A DNA stretch of 64,000 bases from Sialis fuliginosa (Eukaryota; Arthropoda; Insecta; Megaloptera; Sialidae), in contig OY540812.1 of the NCBI GenBank assembly GCA_961205875.1, positions 11,718,001-11,782,000 of the forward strand, written 5' to 3'. The notes under the pieces were generated by a model. It worked only from the letters and a program-made list of their open reading frames with translations. It made no database searches and had not been told where the DNA came from. Of the stretch, positions 25,777 to 37,959 are shown piece by piece (position 1 is the first letter of the stretch; the number at the start of each line of letters is the position of its first letter). Both the position numbers and the translations under genes were made by a program.

Positions 25777-27896
25777 ATGGAATTATAAACAAAACATTTT
25801 TATTTTTTATTTTTAGAGCCCACTTTCCAAAGTCTTTGTACAAATGAAACAACCTAGATGGTGAAAAATGGGTGGTAATGAGTAGGTATATGGTAATGTA
25901 AAAAAACCGCAAAACCGACTAAGTCTCGAAAAAAAATCGGAACTAACGTCAACGTTTGCATGTAGTAAAACAGTTTTCAAACATTAAACTCATTTTTATC
26001 GTAACCACATTTTTAAAAACTGCGGAAAACGTATTTTGGCCATTTTTCATCCGATTGACTTGAAATTTTAACTTTTACTTCTTATATGTTTTTTATCAAA
26101 ATACATACGATTTTTACGATTGGATAACAATTACGGTTTTTATAAACAATTTAATGTCGTTTTTTTTCGTTAAAAACGTGATTTTTTGTTCAAAGGGAAG
26201 CAAAAATCTATATTTTTTAAACATTCGTGTGTATTCGATGGGAAAACTTATGTAAATAACGAGAATATTTTTTTTTGTTCTTAAGAATGAATGATACGTA
26301 CCTACCAGCAATTTCTAGAAATCCTAGTATTCACAATGTCAACCACCAACCCCAATAGCAATAAGTGAATCAAATGACGTTTTAGAGTAATAAAGTATTT
26401 AATTTCAATTTATATCTCATTTCAACAACGCGCATATACACAAGAGTGTTTATTCGTGCATTCGCGTGATAAAATGTGATTTAATAATTCGTGTACTGTG
26501 TTTGTGATGAAATAAATTTACATCTTTAGTTATTTTTTCACGTTCACATGTGAGTCTTGTTATGGTTGCGTGTTGGCAAAACAGAATGAAACTAGCCATT
26601 AAATCGTAAATTAGATTAAACCATTGTTCTTTCTTTAATTCGAAATGTTTTGCATACTGAGTGATTTTTGTTTGTTATTATTTTAAAGAAATTTCAATCT
26701 TGTATTTTATATACGAACAAATATTATTTGTACGACAATGCAGGCATATTTGAAAGTATATATAATGATTCATATCGATTGACATATGCAGACCCAGATA
26801 GGGATCTCGAAAATTATTTATATTTTTCATAAATATTTATAATTTATATTATCTTACACAATACGAGTTCAAACTTTTAAGAATGATATGAAATTAGTTA
26901 GAAATTTCTTTACGCCCCAAAAATGATGTTTGGTCCAAGCGCCATTGAAGTTTTCTCAGGGTCTGGGCATATGTATTATGTATCTTATAATTCACGGAAT
27001 ACAAATTTACAGAACTCAAACAAATGCCATTTGTCATGGTTTTTGCCTTACTTTTGATTAGGATTTGTCGGTTATTAAGAACCAGATTTTTAGTTAAATT
27101 TGTAAAATTTAAAAATCGGTTTTGGTATAGACCTTATTGGATTGGTCGATTTTTAAAAACAGTTTCTAAAAATAGGTTTTTAGCGTTTGTAAAATTTGAA
27201 TAAAATAAAATAATTTTTTTGTAAAAATCCTTCTATTTATGACAGAAATGAACATTTGACTGACAACGTCAGTAGCAGAATCAACTGTATTTCAAATTGC
27301 GTTCTATTACTATTTTTACATTGTTGGAAAACTAACTTTTTACATAATGCAACTGTTTTTAAAATCAAAGATTACTTTTCATGTGATCAAAATTATCAAA
27401 CATTAACCTTATTATATTATAGTTATGAAAAATATCAAAAATTGCGAGTAATAATATACTATAAGCATCAGATATAGATATAGATACAGTTTTTTAACTA
27501 TGCGTTGTGTGTGCTAAGGGCCCTATTAAACGTCACAAAGAATATTTATATGTATCTATTTTCAAACACATGGCAACAAAATGAAAAACCTATATAATCT
27601 TTTTTTTGTTCATATTGATTTAAAAATGGAGCTCGTCGCTATTATACCGTACATATCACGTTTTGTTGAAAGTTTTGAATTTGTTTATGATATATGTCTG
27701 TAATGTACCTATTGGTGTTTATTTTTGACTTATTCTATATTTATATTGGAAAAATAACTAAACATTACTATATCTTATATCTTAATTATTTTTCTGGATT
27801 GATAAATGTTGTAATATGAAAAAAATATAAATAAAACTGTAATAAATTAAATAAAAACGTGCCAACGATCACTGTAAGAAAACGTTTTTGTTCCAG
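25777..27896. other. AT-rich non-coding sequence up to the first visible exon
   Basis: No exon with CUB-like wording or coding composition is seen. The block at 27517-27570 (agggccctattaaacgtcac) resembles 52875-52930 and is probably a dispersed repeat. Confidence 0.5.
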
Positions 27897-28097
27897 CTCA
27901 CGTTCGACACATTCACAGTGGGTAAGTTTGTGTCGTTCACATCGGCGGGGTGTCCAGACGGACACATGGCGATTCGGGAGTCCGGCAGGCCGGAGCTCGG
28001 CGGCCAGTGGTGCGGTAGCGCGTGGGGGTACACAGTCTATTATAGCGAGACTGGCTCGCTCAACCTTTCCCTCCGGCTCGATAAACTCAGCCAGCAG
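27897..28097 (+). CDS. CUB/LDLa transmembrane protein (LEV-10-like), first visible exon: C-terminal half of CUB1
   Basis: This is the first of five coding exons of the only recognisable gene. It has a pyrimidine-rich acceptor (ttgttccag) at its left edge and the donor gttagt at 28098. It adds 67 whole codons, phase 0 at both ends. The product begins LTFDTF and contains a CPDG-HMAI segment, a GG-WCG segment and YYSETGSLNLSLRLD, which is the second half of a CUB domain: an acidic-aromatic strand, then cysteine, then the C-terminal strands. The first half of this CUB and a signal peptide must come from upstream exons that were not found in this window. The exon is clearly G+C-richer than the introns. 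In the whole gene the order is CUB1 (partial), CUB2, CUB3, CUB4, a CUB-like region, LDLa, membrane helix, His-rich tail. That layout matches the five-CUB, one-LDLa plan known for LEV-10; orthology itself is inferred. Confidence 0.9.
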
Positions 28098-28803
28098 GTT
28101 AGTATTATTCAATTAACAACTTCTATATCGTGTGTAAAAGTTCACTACTGTACATAGAGATTTTGATATTATTACAGATCGATTCAAAGATTTGCTCTCC
28201 TTTTATATTGTGACAAATTCGTATCTTTTTGTTTTTTGACGTGATTAATGTCAAGTGTTTCACGCCAGTTACTGAGTGGGAATTTCAGAAACTTGATGTA
28301 ATGTACAGAGATCAGTTTACGCACTAGCGTAAATTTATAATCAGTGTATCTCGACACTCAGATACCACGCGGGTTTTAATCTCAAATTATAGATCTCGAT
28401 TAGATCTACGTGATACAATTACAAATCAAAAAATTTAACTAGTTTTAATGATTAAAAAACTCCATATTATAAAAAAAAATCGTATTTCCACAATACATAA
28501 GAATATATTCAGGGCACACCAAAATGCGAAAGTCAGCGGTTCGGTCAACAATGGTAAATTTTTCATATAATAATATCCACATTTCAAGGTATGCTGTTTT
28601 CTGCAATGTATTAATCATTTGTTTTTACAAATAATTGATCATAGATGCATCTACGACCAAACCTGAAAAAAAATTCTGGAATTTTTAATTTTTTTATAGT
28701 TTTATTGTCACAAACACAGTATGGTGATGTGATAAGTCTAATCCTATGAAGACCTTATAACAATTAACGATTGTACGTTTTCGTTTATTATTATCATAGA
28801 TTT

Positions 28804-29112
28804 TAGAGGTTCTTCAATTTATGTGCGCCCTAGAGAATATATATTGTACAAAAAGTAAATAGGTCGTCATAATTTGTCATTATTTATCATTCAAATGCGT
28901 CAACGATGGCATCATTTTCACTTTTAGGTATTAAATCTAAAAAAATTACAAAATCTGATATTTATTGATTCTATTGAAAATTCTATGTACAACGTGTGTA
29001 AAAAAGAAACTATATGTGTAGCTAAAAAATTTTCTATGAAAAATAGATGATACCCGCCGCCATACCGGTATTTTATAATGTGCTCTAGAGTCCAAAATAT
29101 TGGGAACCCCTG
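28804..29112. mobile_element. Decayed hAT-like MITE in intron 1
   Basis: The right end is GGGAACCCCTG, and the left end TAGAGGTTCTTC is its degenerate mirror. The flanks atagattt (28796-28803) and atatattt (29113-29120) agree at 7 of 8 positions, as an old 8-bp target duplication would. Length is 309 bp and it is non-coding. Confidence 0.6.
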
Positions 29113-29384
29113 ATATATTTAGCTAGATGATTTATTTTGTTTTTAATTTCAATACAGTTTACGACTTTAATGTACATGAAGAGGGATAAAATGAAACAAT
29201 GGATTTTAGAAGAAAAATTACTTAATTACTTCTTGAGATAATCAATTAAATTTAAGTAGGTACTTACATCCTACCGAAAGTTTCAAGTACTATTATAGTA
29301 CATCAAACATTCAGGACTCATTAATTAGAATAAAGAGCTTCCTAAACTTCAAAAATAAATCTTCATAAAATAGGTAACTTAATC

Positions 29385-29620
29385 CGGGGTCAGTAGAAAT
29401 GCGTTTCGCATTCTACTGAGCAATTACGTTTCTAGAGAGTCATTGATTTGAGTGGCCAGGACAAAGAAGCTTGTCGGTGATGTAGCGGGAAATAGTTTCA
29501 GTGACATCAAAGGCTGTTTTCAGCCTGTTGCCGCACGTAAATCGATTTAGGATTAGGGAAACACGCAACCATCCTAGAGGCAATACGTTAAAACACTTGT
29601 TCTCGGGGTCTATTTGTGCT
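29385..29620. other. GC-richer island with hairpin in intron 1
   Basis: A block clearly richer in G+C than the rest of the intron. It starts with an imperfect hairpin, cagtagaaatgcg (29391-29403) with cgcattctactg (29407-29418). No open frame or element ends are visible. A conserved intronic regulatory element is one possibility, an old transposon another. Confidence 0.3.
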
Positions 29621-30399
29621 TCGAGTTTATACTTTATTAAATAGAATTAACACAAACTATCGTTTAACGCACTACAACTATCTTATGACTCATCGCTTTG
29701 AGATTCGTACTTCAATCATTTGAGATATTACAATCATTTGTAGAAGATCTATTTCAAACATATCTATTCCAATTGAAGCATGTAAAATTGAGAAAAAAAA
29801 TTTTTTTTGATTTCCATTCAAGTCAAAATGCCCTTAAAAACACACAAACAAAAACAGAATACTGAATACATATCTATAGTCATATTTCCGTAATGACCTA
29901 CCGTCTATGATTGGTCGTGAGTAAAATAGATGAAATGGTCAGCGAGCGTGATCGCCACTCTACTTTGCTATTAAAAAATACTTAAAAACATCAATTATCT
30001 ATACAAATTGGTGACATAAAAGTGGTTAATTAATTCTATAACGTTTCAGTTCAATTAGGTACATTGAACCATTCAAAAGGTATTACTACAGCAATGCATG
30101 CAGGAGAATGTTTCATCAAACAGTTAATTTAAACTAATCGGAAAACAAGATAACATCTATTTGCAATACCATTCCGCTTAAACGTCTTTTCATTTTGGCT
30201 CGTTACACATCATGAACATGTGTATTAGGAAGATCGGTTTGTCGTACTAAAACAAATAAAAAATGTATGTATTTGCAGAAAACTTTACATAAATGAATAG
30301 AAATAATCTTATGTGTCCACCATAGGATTATTTTAAGGAGAACACTTTGTAAAAAAATTCTGTACATGATTAGTTAATTTTGAGGAAAAGATATGATAT

Positions 30400-30543
30400 T
30401 AATGCCGTGTTTAGACCGAAAAAACAAAACCTAAATATCGTGTCTTTTTGACAAAAGTGCAATAAACCCTATGCATTTTTAAATACGATGTGTTTTCAAA
30501 CACCGTGTTGCTGTTTTGTTTTCTTTGGTCTAAACACGGCATA
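30400..30543. mobile_element. Short MITE with TGCCGTGTTTAGACC inverted ends in intron 1
   Basis: tgccgtgtttagacc (30403-30417) and ggtctaaacacggca (30527-30541) are perfect 15-bp inverted repeats bounding about 140 bp. The inside also pairs partly (gaaaaaacaaaac with gttttgttttc). It lies about 380 bp before exon 2. Class uncertain. Confidence 0.8.
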
Positions 30544-30923
30544 AGGATACATCGAATTTTGTTTTAACAAATTTTTATTAAAAAATTACATAGTTATAAA
30601 ATATAATATGGTAGCTCGTAATATTTTTCTATTCCAATGAAAATTTCCCGCCATAACATTCATTCAAAGTCACGTGGATATCAGACATCAGTGAACAAAC
30701 TAAAACTGACCTCATACCGATAGGTGTGCCAGACGCGTTTGTAATCACCTGATAAAGAGGTTAAAAATTACATTGTTAAAACACTTACTTATGTATTTCA
30801 CGTAAAAAATATTTTATTGTATATTATGGTAACATATAATATACTTCTTACAACATTTTAGAATCATCGTTATAAATAGATTTCCTTTAATTATGTCATA
30901 ATTATTGTTGTTAATCTTTACAG

Positions 30924-31270
30924 GGAATTGGCTACAACTTCGACTTCAAACTATCGTACAAGTTTCTTAGACGTAACGAAGCGCGTCTGAGATACGGCAA
31001 CAAAACAGCGGCGACATGGCGTGGAGCCCTTACGGCAGGCACGTACTGCGACCGCGTGCTGTCTGGTTGCTCACGCCGGCCCTGCCGTCTGCAGTCGCCT
31101 AACTTCCCCGGCGTGTATCCACGTAACGTTACGTGTCTGTACAAGATAGAGCATCACGAACCCGCGCCACCCGGGATGCACACAATGATAGCAGTTAGAC
31201 AAGCCAACAGCCACAAGGTCCACATCAAAGATCAGATTGTTAAGTACGACCGGAGCCAAAGGGTCTTGAG
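30924..31270 (+). CDS. CUB/LDLa transmembrane protein, exon 2 visible: end of CUB1 and start of CUB2
   Basis: The acceptor is ctttacag at 30923 and the donor is gtaagg at 31271. The exon is 347 bases, enters in phase 0 and leaves two bases (AG) for the next exon, giving residues 68-182 of the visible protein. GYNFDFKLSYKF closes CUB1. A basic linker with one N-glycosylation site (NKT) follows, then YCDRVLSGCSRRPC and LQSPNFPGVYPRNVTC, a textbook opening of a CUB domain (cysteine, SPNFP, YP-N-TC). The segment after it (GMHTMIAVRQANSHKVHIKD) is the strand that precedes the ligand-binding face. Third codon positions are mostly G or C, unlike exon 4. The short open frames on the opposite strand here are shadows. 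Confidence 0.95.
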
Positions 31271-31479
31271 GTAAGGAATAGACAGTTCAACTAAATTTTG
31301 ATGTTCTTATAATTGTATAGTTATAATGAGTTAGAGTTTAAGAAAATCAAACTAACAATAAGTACGAGTATTAACAGTAGTTTGATACTGAATATAAAGA
31401 ACTAAAAATTAGATATGTATACAATTAAAATATTTTGGAGTTTTTTGTTTCTATATGTCTTTTTTTGTTAGTTTAAAAA

Positions 31480-31992
31480 ATGCTGTCTATCTGTTTGTCT
31501 ATTTCGACTTGACGCGAAAACTACTAGACCAAATTTGATGCACTTTTTACTGTTCGAAAGCTTAAAACAGTAGAATTAATTAAGGCTGTGTTATTATCAA
31601 ATAAGGAAAGGCCCGTATTCAGAAATGTTTGCAATTGATATTTTATAATAAATATACTGATTTGACAAGAAAACTACTGAATCGAATTTGATGAAACTTT
31701 CACCTAAGATCTGAAAACTGGTTTAGGCTGTATACTCGTAATATATATGCTTATTAAATTAGAGAAGGGTCATATTCATGAAAATTTACAATTATTATTT
31801 TATAATAAACAAATATAAAAACGAAAAGAAAAATCAACAATATATTGATATAATTAAACCAACAATTTAAATTGAATAATTAGGTTAGGTACGTATTGAA
31901 AAAAATAAAATTTACATTTTTTAATAAAATGTATGAAAATTAACAGAATCTGATTTTAAAAAAACGCAAGTGAAGCCGCGAGGACCTACTAT
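31480..31992. repeat. Retroelement-tail repeat in intron 2
   Basis: Contains the paired phrase 'gac-cgaaaactactaga' and 'gacaagaaaactactga' about 150 bp apart (near 31511 and 31664), and ends with 'cgcaagtgaagccgcgagga'. These are hallmarks of a very common insect non-LTR repeat. No coding frame. Confidence 0.6.
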
Positions 31993-34354
31993 TAATCAAT
32001 ATTCCTTATATAACAAATTTCGAAAATATCTAGGTAGAGTAAAGTAATTATAATTAATACCATTCTGTGTACAAGCTATTTCGTTTTAATTGAACATCCT
32101 TTTAATAGATTCTATTTTACGTTATACATTTCTCGCTATTCTTAATTTTGTGAATGTTGGTTTCAACGTTTATGAAATAAAAGCAGTTCAGATAAGACGA
32201 TAGACAAAAAAGCCTACGAATGAAAACAAATAAAAGTGTCTTCTTGTTTGTATTTTTGAGTAAATAAAAAACATCGTTGTAATAAAAATATCACTATATA
32301 ACACCAACTTTATTTACAAAAGATTTGAATGAAAAACTTGATCTTAAATGATTTTTGTATTGATATAAATAAACTTGATTTTATAATTAGAAATTATTAA
32401 TGCGAATTTCCAAATTAAACAACATTAGTAAATAATATATTACATAAAAAATATATAGTGAATGCTAATATTCCTTTGTTGAAATCTATATACATACCTA
32501 TAACGTGCAGCAAATTTTTAAATAGAGTATGCATGTACATATGTATTTCATATATGGCTGAATTTTACATTATAGATGTAATCAGTCATATTTTGTCCTA
32601 CTACATTATAAATTGTCAAAGGGAATACATTTTTATTTTAATAAAAGGTATTTTTTGGTTTATGTAATATCTGATATTAAAAAAGTCAGTTATAATTTTA
32701 AAATTCTGCTTTTATGAAACGATATACAATACTTTTTCAGTATTACCATATATTAAACAACTAGTTCTTTATATATGGTATTACATAGCATACGAATAAG
32801 AAATATTTAACAGTTATCTCATAATACACATGAATCCTATAATAATCAAACTCCAGCAATTCTAACTGTTATAATACATGATATTTTATTTAATAAAAAC
32901 TATAACACAATAGTTGGAACCCTCATTATAGAGGGAATTTGAATACATTAAAATCAACTATTTGCATCATTAATTTAAATGTAGGTACAATAAGGTTATA
33001 TACATAACTGGTATAAATTGAAAACCGATATTAATGTAATATCATTTATATATTTTTGAATTAACGTATATGTACATACATGCAAGTAATATAAGCATAT
33101 GTGTGTATTTATGTATATTTTGTATAGATATGTAACACGTAATGCATGTCTGCTATATAAATAAATGTTTACATAGACATGTGTGTGTGTATTACACGAA
33201 CACGCCGCGGCAGATTTATAATGTATTCACAACAATAATTACATTTCTACGAGTGCATTCATTCTACCATTTGTGACTACACATATCAAGTTGCAGCATG
33301 CACAAACACACAAACTGTTGGTTTCGTTTATAAAATTATTGTGTTTTAGTTTATAATGAGAATTATATTTCACATTAAATTCATTTATATATGTATTTTG
33401 ATGAGCGGTATATATGCATTTGCTTAATGCTGTGCTCTGTGACTAACAATTTGAAACCAAATATTGTTAAAACGTATTCTATCCATTTCTGCATAATATG
33501 GCTTTATAATAAAATAATAACTGTACCTATATACAATGCATTGTATAGGTTATTGACCTATATAAATTTGTTTTGCGCATAATATGAAATTATACATAAA
33601 AAATGTTTTTTTAATTTAAAAACTCCGATCAAAATCAGTAATAGATACATAAAACATCAAAAAAGATAAACCTGTCACTAATATCTTTAGTTATTTTTGA
33701 AGAATATCTATTTCAAGTAGGAGGGAAAAAACTTTGAAATGTTAAATCCAAAATGGAAAATGTTCTGTCTGATGACGACAAATTTCCAAATCTAATATAG
33801 TCTATAACCAAATCAGGAAAATTTAATTTAATTTGAAGAAAAGTGTATCAAAATTGATTAATTCATTAGAGAGCTACAGAAGAATAAACATACCTGGATC
33901 AATCGAAAAACCTTAAAATATTTTGATCCCAAATGGATCATATTTGACTATTCAAATTGCAAGTAGAGAAATCAAAATTGGATTATTCAAGATGGTTTCC
34001 GAATTTTTAAATTAAATATAGCTTATTTCTTCGAAAAATGTACTTTCATTTTTTTTAAATTCATTAAAATCGGTTGATGCAGTAAAGAGCTACACGCATA
34101 CTACGTACGGACAAACAAATGTACATTTGCGACACATATTCGTAATCCCTTTTTTTATCCGGGGATTAAAATATACGTTTTATCTCGAGTTCAATATTTT
34201 TTTATGATTACTATACTTTTATACAGTACACTTCATGTATGTATAAAAAAGTAAAAAAAAAAATGATTTATAAATATAACATTAATAATGTCAAAGTTTA
34301 ATAAAAGTTTTGATTATATTAACAAGCAATTATTTTCTTGATGGATATTTATAA
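31993..34354. other. Intron 2 middle part, AT-rich; one repeat tail
   Basis: About 33950-34160 carries repeat-tail wording (aaaatcggttgatgcagtaaagag, acgtacggacaaacaaatgtac). The remainder is A+T-rich with GTATAT-type low complexity around 33050-33190 and no gene. Confidence 0.45.
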
Positions 34355-34968
34355 TAGTCCAGTCATTTTAGAAGAAAAAAGTATGAACTTCTAAATAAAT
34401 CCTGATGAAGAATTTTTTTAACAAAAATCTTTATTTTATCATCACAAACATGCAAAAAGTCCATTTCAAAATTATGTACGCGTAGTGAATTATTTAACAT
34501 AAGATTTTTAAAATCAGTTTTTGGCGAATATTTCGTTTTTTTTTATTGTATTGGTAATTAAAAAAAATGTTTTTAAGAAAATTATCTACAAAAAGGGTTA
34601 TTTATAAATTTCACCTACAACCAACAGTTTTTATGATAACGAGTCTTAAATTTTTGGATCGACAGTTTAGGTAATTAGTACAGAAAAAATCGTTTTTTAA
34701 CAATATTTCCTTCATCAACGAAAATTGGTATAAAATATGTAGTGTTATACCTACACTGAAACTGATGAGTTTAGTCGACCAAGGGGTGCAGGGGTAGTTT
34801 GGCGGGGGTGTAAGGGGTAAAAAAGTGTTTCTTTGTAAACATCAAAGCAGCTAATTTTATTGAAAAATATTTCAATTTTTTTATAGCTCTTTATTAGTCT
34901 GGCCTTTAATTTGTTTTTTATTATTTCACCAGGTTTTATTTAGAAGCAAATATAAAATGACTGGACTA
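34355..34968. mobile_element. MITE with perfect TAGTCCAGTCATTTTA inverted ends in intron 2
   Basis: TAGTCCAGTCATTTTA (34355-34370) and TAAAATGACTGGACTA (34953-34968) are an exact 16-bp inverted pair. Their outermost TA may be the target duplication of a Tc1/mariner-type insertion. The 614-bp element has no transposase frame. Confidence 0.8.
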
Positions 34969-36909
34969 TAAAAAATGTAAATACTTTTATTTCATATTAT
35001 ATTAGGTTAAAACATATTTTATGTTTTAAAACGTGAAAGCATAGCGAATATTTTATTTCTCATTACATTTGAGACATCAGAATGTTTTAGAAACCTCAAA
35101 ATTTACATATTATAAAAAAAGCAACATAAAAATTTTCTCTCTAAAAACAATAAACATTTTATATGCGCCAGTACATATAAACTAATACTCATACTACCCA
35201 AATAAAATATATGTTCTTTCATATCATTTAAAAAGATCTTAAAAAATATACGAAAAGAGAAATGTTATATCCACATTGTAAATAAATATGATATAATCTG
35301 TGGTAGTATTTACAACCTCGGAGAATTCTCCAAGAGTGGTAGAATGAAAAAGACAAAAATATATAGACTATAATACCCGAGTTAAGCCATTTTGTGGGAA
35401 AGTATATATTTTTATCCAGATAAAGTTTATTTTTGCTGCAAAAAAAACTTAGTCTGAGTTGATTTATATAGGTATAACTAAAAATATAAAATGGATATAA
35501 TCTTTTAGGTTATTGGAACGTTATAAATAATGATTATTAGAGATATGGAAAACCGGAAATAAATGAAAATAATACTTTTATTTGGTTCTTTTACATGTAG
35601 AAGGAATAATTAATACAGTATCAATAATGCAACAAAATTTTTATAAAAGGGTAACCCATAAAATACGTTACGCAAAATGTATGCATTTTTTACCCCTCCC
35701 TATCCTGAATAACATTTTTTAAACCCTCAACCTGAACGCCTCATCAAATGGATGATTATATTTATGAACGAAGAAAATTGTAAAAAAACATTAAAAACAA
35801 AATTGATCATTAAAAATAAAATCTATAGTTTTTTTTTAATAAAAATAAAATTGATGTAGATATTAAAAGTGATGTCATGTCACGTTTTTACAGAATCTTC
35901 CCCCTCCTCGTCTCATATCATCACGCTAGTGATATCCTCCCTCCCCCTTTTATGATTTAAGGAGGGACCTGAACCTGAACCTGAACCAAATACTTTTTAT
36001 TGTTAACCACAGTAACCATATATTTTTGAAAGGTTCAATAAATTGTTTTTTATATTTTATCATTTTTTCTCTATTGATTTTTTTAAATGGGGCTTTAATG
36101 CTCAAATTAAAAATCAATTTTAATTTCATCGTATAAAGCCTACCAAGTTCATTTATGTGTAATATTATGGATGATTAATGATTTATTTTGTTCTGTAATT
36201 TTTTATAAATAATAGTTATTTTTGTAACTACTATATCAATTATACTAATACTATAAGTACATGATACAAAAAATAAGATTTTATCAGTATTTTTGTCTTA
36301 ATATTTTCTTTACCTATATGTTATTGACAATTTAATTGGTATTTTTCTTTAATGTTTTTGTTTTTCAGAAATATTTTAAAAAGTTCTGGGAATTTTTCGA
36401 ACACCCAGTCCTTACCGATTAAATATTTTTTAAACAAAAAATAATTTTATTTTAAATTCATGTACCTACTAATTTATATATTGAACTCTTATCAAAAATT
36501 AATTCAGGTTCGGGTACCTGATATTAAATGACTAAAATATTTGAACATTTATTTGTTTTAGTACCTACATATATAATTTGGTAATTAAAAAATAATATTT
36601 AATAAAATTAACACAGTTAATTATACTGTAGCAGTTAATTATCGTCAATGCGCGTGCAAAACCTGCACAAAGGTATAATTTTTCAGGAGACAATAAAAAC
36701 TTAATAACATTTATAAATACTTAACTTTTGCAACTATAATGTTGGTAGTCTTTGGGAAGCTTTAGCACATGGCAATTATTACCGACTGTTGTAGATTTTT
36801 CTAATGTTTAGCATCATAAAGACAAGTCTCAAAAAAATGTTACATTGCAGATTTTGCACGCGCGTACGACATTATATTGTTTAATCTACACACACTACGT
36901 CACAAATAC

Positions 36910-36913
<4 letters not shown>
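34969..36913. other. Intron 2, AT-rich; small CCTGAA tandem
   Basis: A three-unit cctgaa tandem near 35967-35985 is the only clear structure. No coding content. Confidence 0.5.
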
Positions 36914-36946
<33 letters not shown>

Positions 36947-37735
36947 TTTATTTGTTATGTTCGACCATTGGTTAGGTATACAAAACGTCAATACAATACA
37001 ATATATATAAATAAATAAAAATATATACATATATGTATATAATTTTTTTTTTTACTGCAATATAAAACAATTAAGTTAATAGCACTTAGCAATGCTGTAT
37101 GGTTCCTTCATTATGAAGTACTGCTTTAAATGTACTTTGTATGTTTTTGAAGTTCTTAATGTGTCAGGAAGAGTGTTTATTAGTTTATTTTACATATAAT
37201 CTGGAGATCTTTCATAAAAAGTAGTTTTATGGTATATCTCTTGGATTCTGCCTCTAAAGTCATAATTTGCATTTTTGCTTTCTTCTTTTTTGCTTTTGAT
37301 ATTTTTTAATAATTCTGTTGCGTATATACCATAAATAGTTAATAAATTGTTAGTTTTAAAAATACCTCTAAGTGATTTTTTTTGATCATAATTAAAAATT
37401 CGTCTTAAAATTTTTTTCTGTATAACAAACACTCTTCCAGCCTCTGAAGTACTTCCCCACAGAAGGATACCATACCTCATTGCAGAGTACTCATGTGCGT
37501 AATAGTAAGCCATCAACTGGTGCTCGCCCAGATATTGTTTCAATATTCTTATCTGATAACAAAACCTGCATAATCTTTTACATAATTAGTCAACGTGTGC
37601 TGTGAATTTCAATGTGTCATCCATATATATTCCTAAAAATTTTGCCACTAACACGGGTTTGAAAACATTATCGTCTATATATGTTACAATATTATTGACA
37701 CCATTTTTAAATATATCATTGATATTCATTTTTTT
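36914..37735 (-). pseudogene. 5'-truncated Jockey/CR1-type LINE fragment (end of reverse transcriptase ORF), antisense in intron 2
   Basis: On the minus strand one frame runs from about 37720 to the stop near 37190 and is interrupted by a single TAA near 37588. It contains KFLGIYMDDTLKF, LCKRLCRF, AMRYGILLWGSTSEAGRVF, IQKKILRRIF and SLRGIFKTNNLLT. That is the order of motifs after the catalytic domain in Jockey/CR1-like reverse transcriptases. The 3' end (low coordinates) is followed by an AAT microsatellite, (aat)n on the plus strand at about 36914-36944, as the tail of such elements. The 5' truncation point lies in the last 40 bases of intron 2, against exon 3. One stop in roughly 170 codons suggests a fairly young copy. 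Confidence 0.85.
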
Positions 37736-37739
37736 CCAG

Positions 37740-37959
37740 AGTTTGGGACCAGTGTAACGTAGTACAAGACTACCTTACATTCTACGATGGCCCAACGACA
37801 GACAGTCCGGTCTTAGTCCGTCTCTGTGGCGGAGATTCCGTTCCTGACATTGTTAGCAGCAGTTCAGACATGATACTGGAGTTCCACACTTCCCCATATG
37901 ACAACCCATTTCATCCGGTGCCACTGTCTTATTTACCTGGATTTGAACTGGAAGTTCAG
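37740..37959 (+). CDS. CUB/LDLa transmembrane protein, exon 3 visible: second half of CUB2
   Basis: The acceptor is attttttttccag-type at 37738-37739 and the donor is gtcagt at 37960. The first base completes the arginine codon AG|A split by intron 2; 73 whole codons follow, ending in phase 0. The protein part (residues 184-256) reads VWDQCNVVQDYLTFYDGP, then RLCGGDSVPDIVSSSSDMILEFHT and GFELEVQ. That is the standard second half of a CUB domain: C-DYL-YDG, CG, a string of serines, then an I-L-F strand. The pattern D-YL-F-YDG carries the acidic residue that helps bind calcium in many CUB domains. The intron sequence just before this exon is a reverse-oriented LINE fragment, so the branch point and pyrimidine tract lie in or next to a transposon. 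Confidence 0.95.

Noticed and set aside
27786..28112. Minus-strand 108-codon frame over exon 1
   Set aside because: It is a shadow of the G+C-rich plus-strand exon, which has both splice sites and CUB wording.
30932..31259. Minus-strand frames of 62 and 70 codons over exon 2
   Set aside because: Shadows of the real exon; no domain, no splice sites on that strand.
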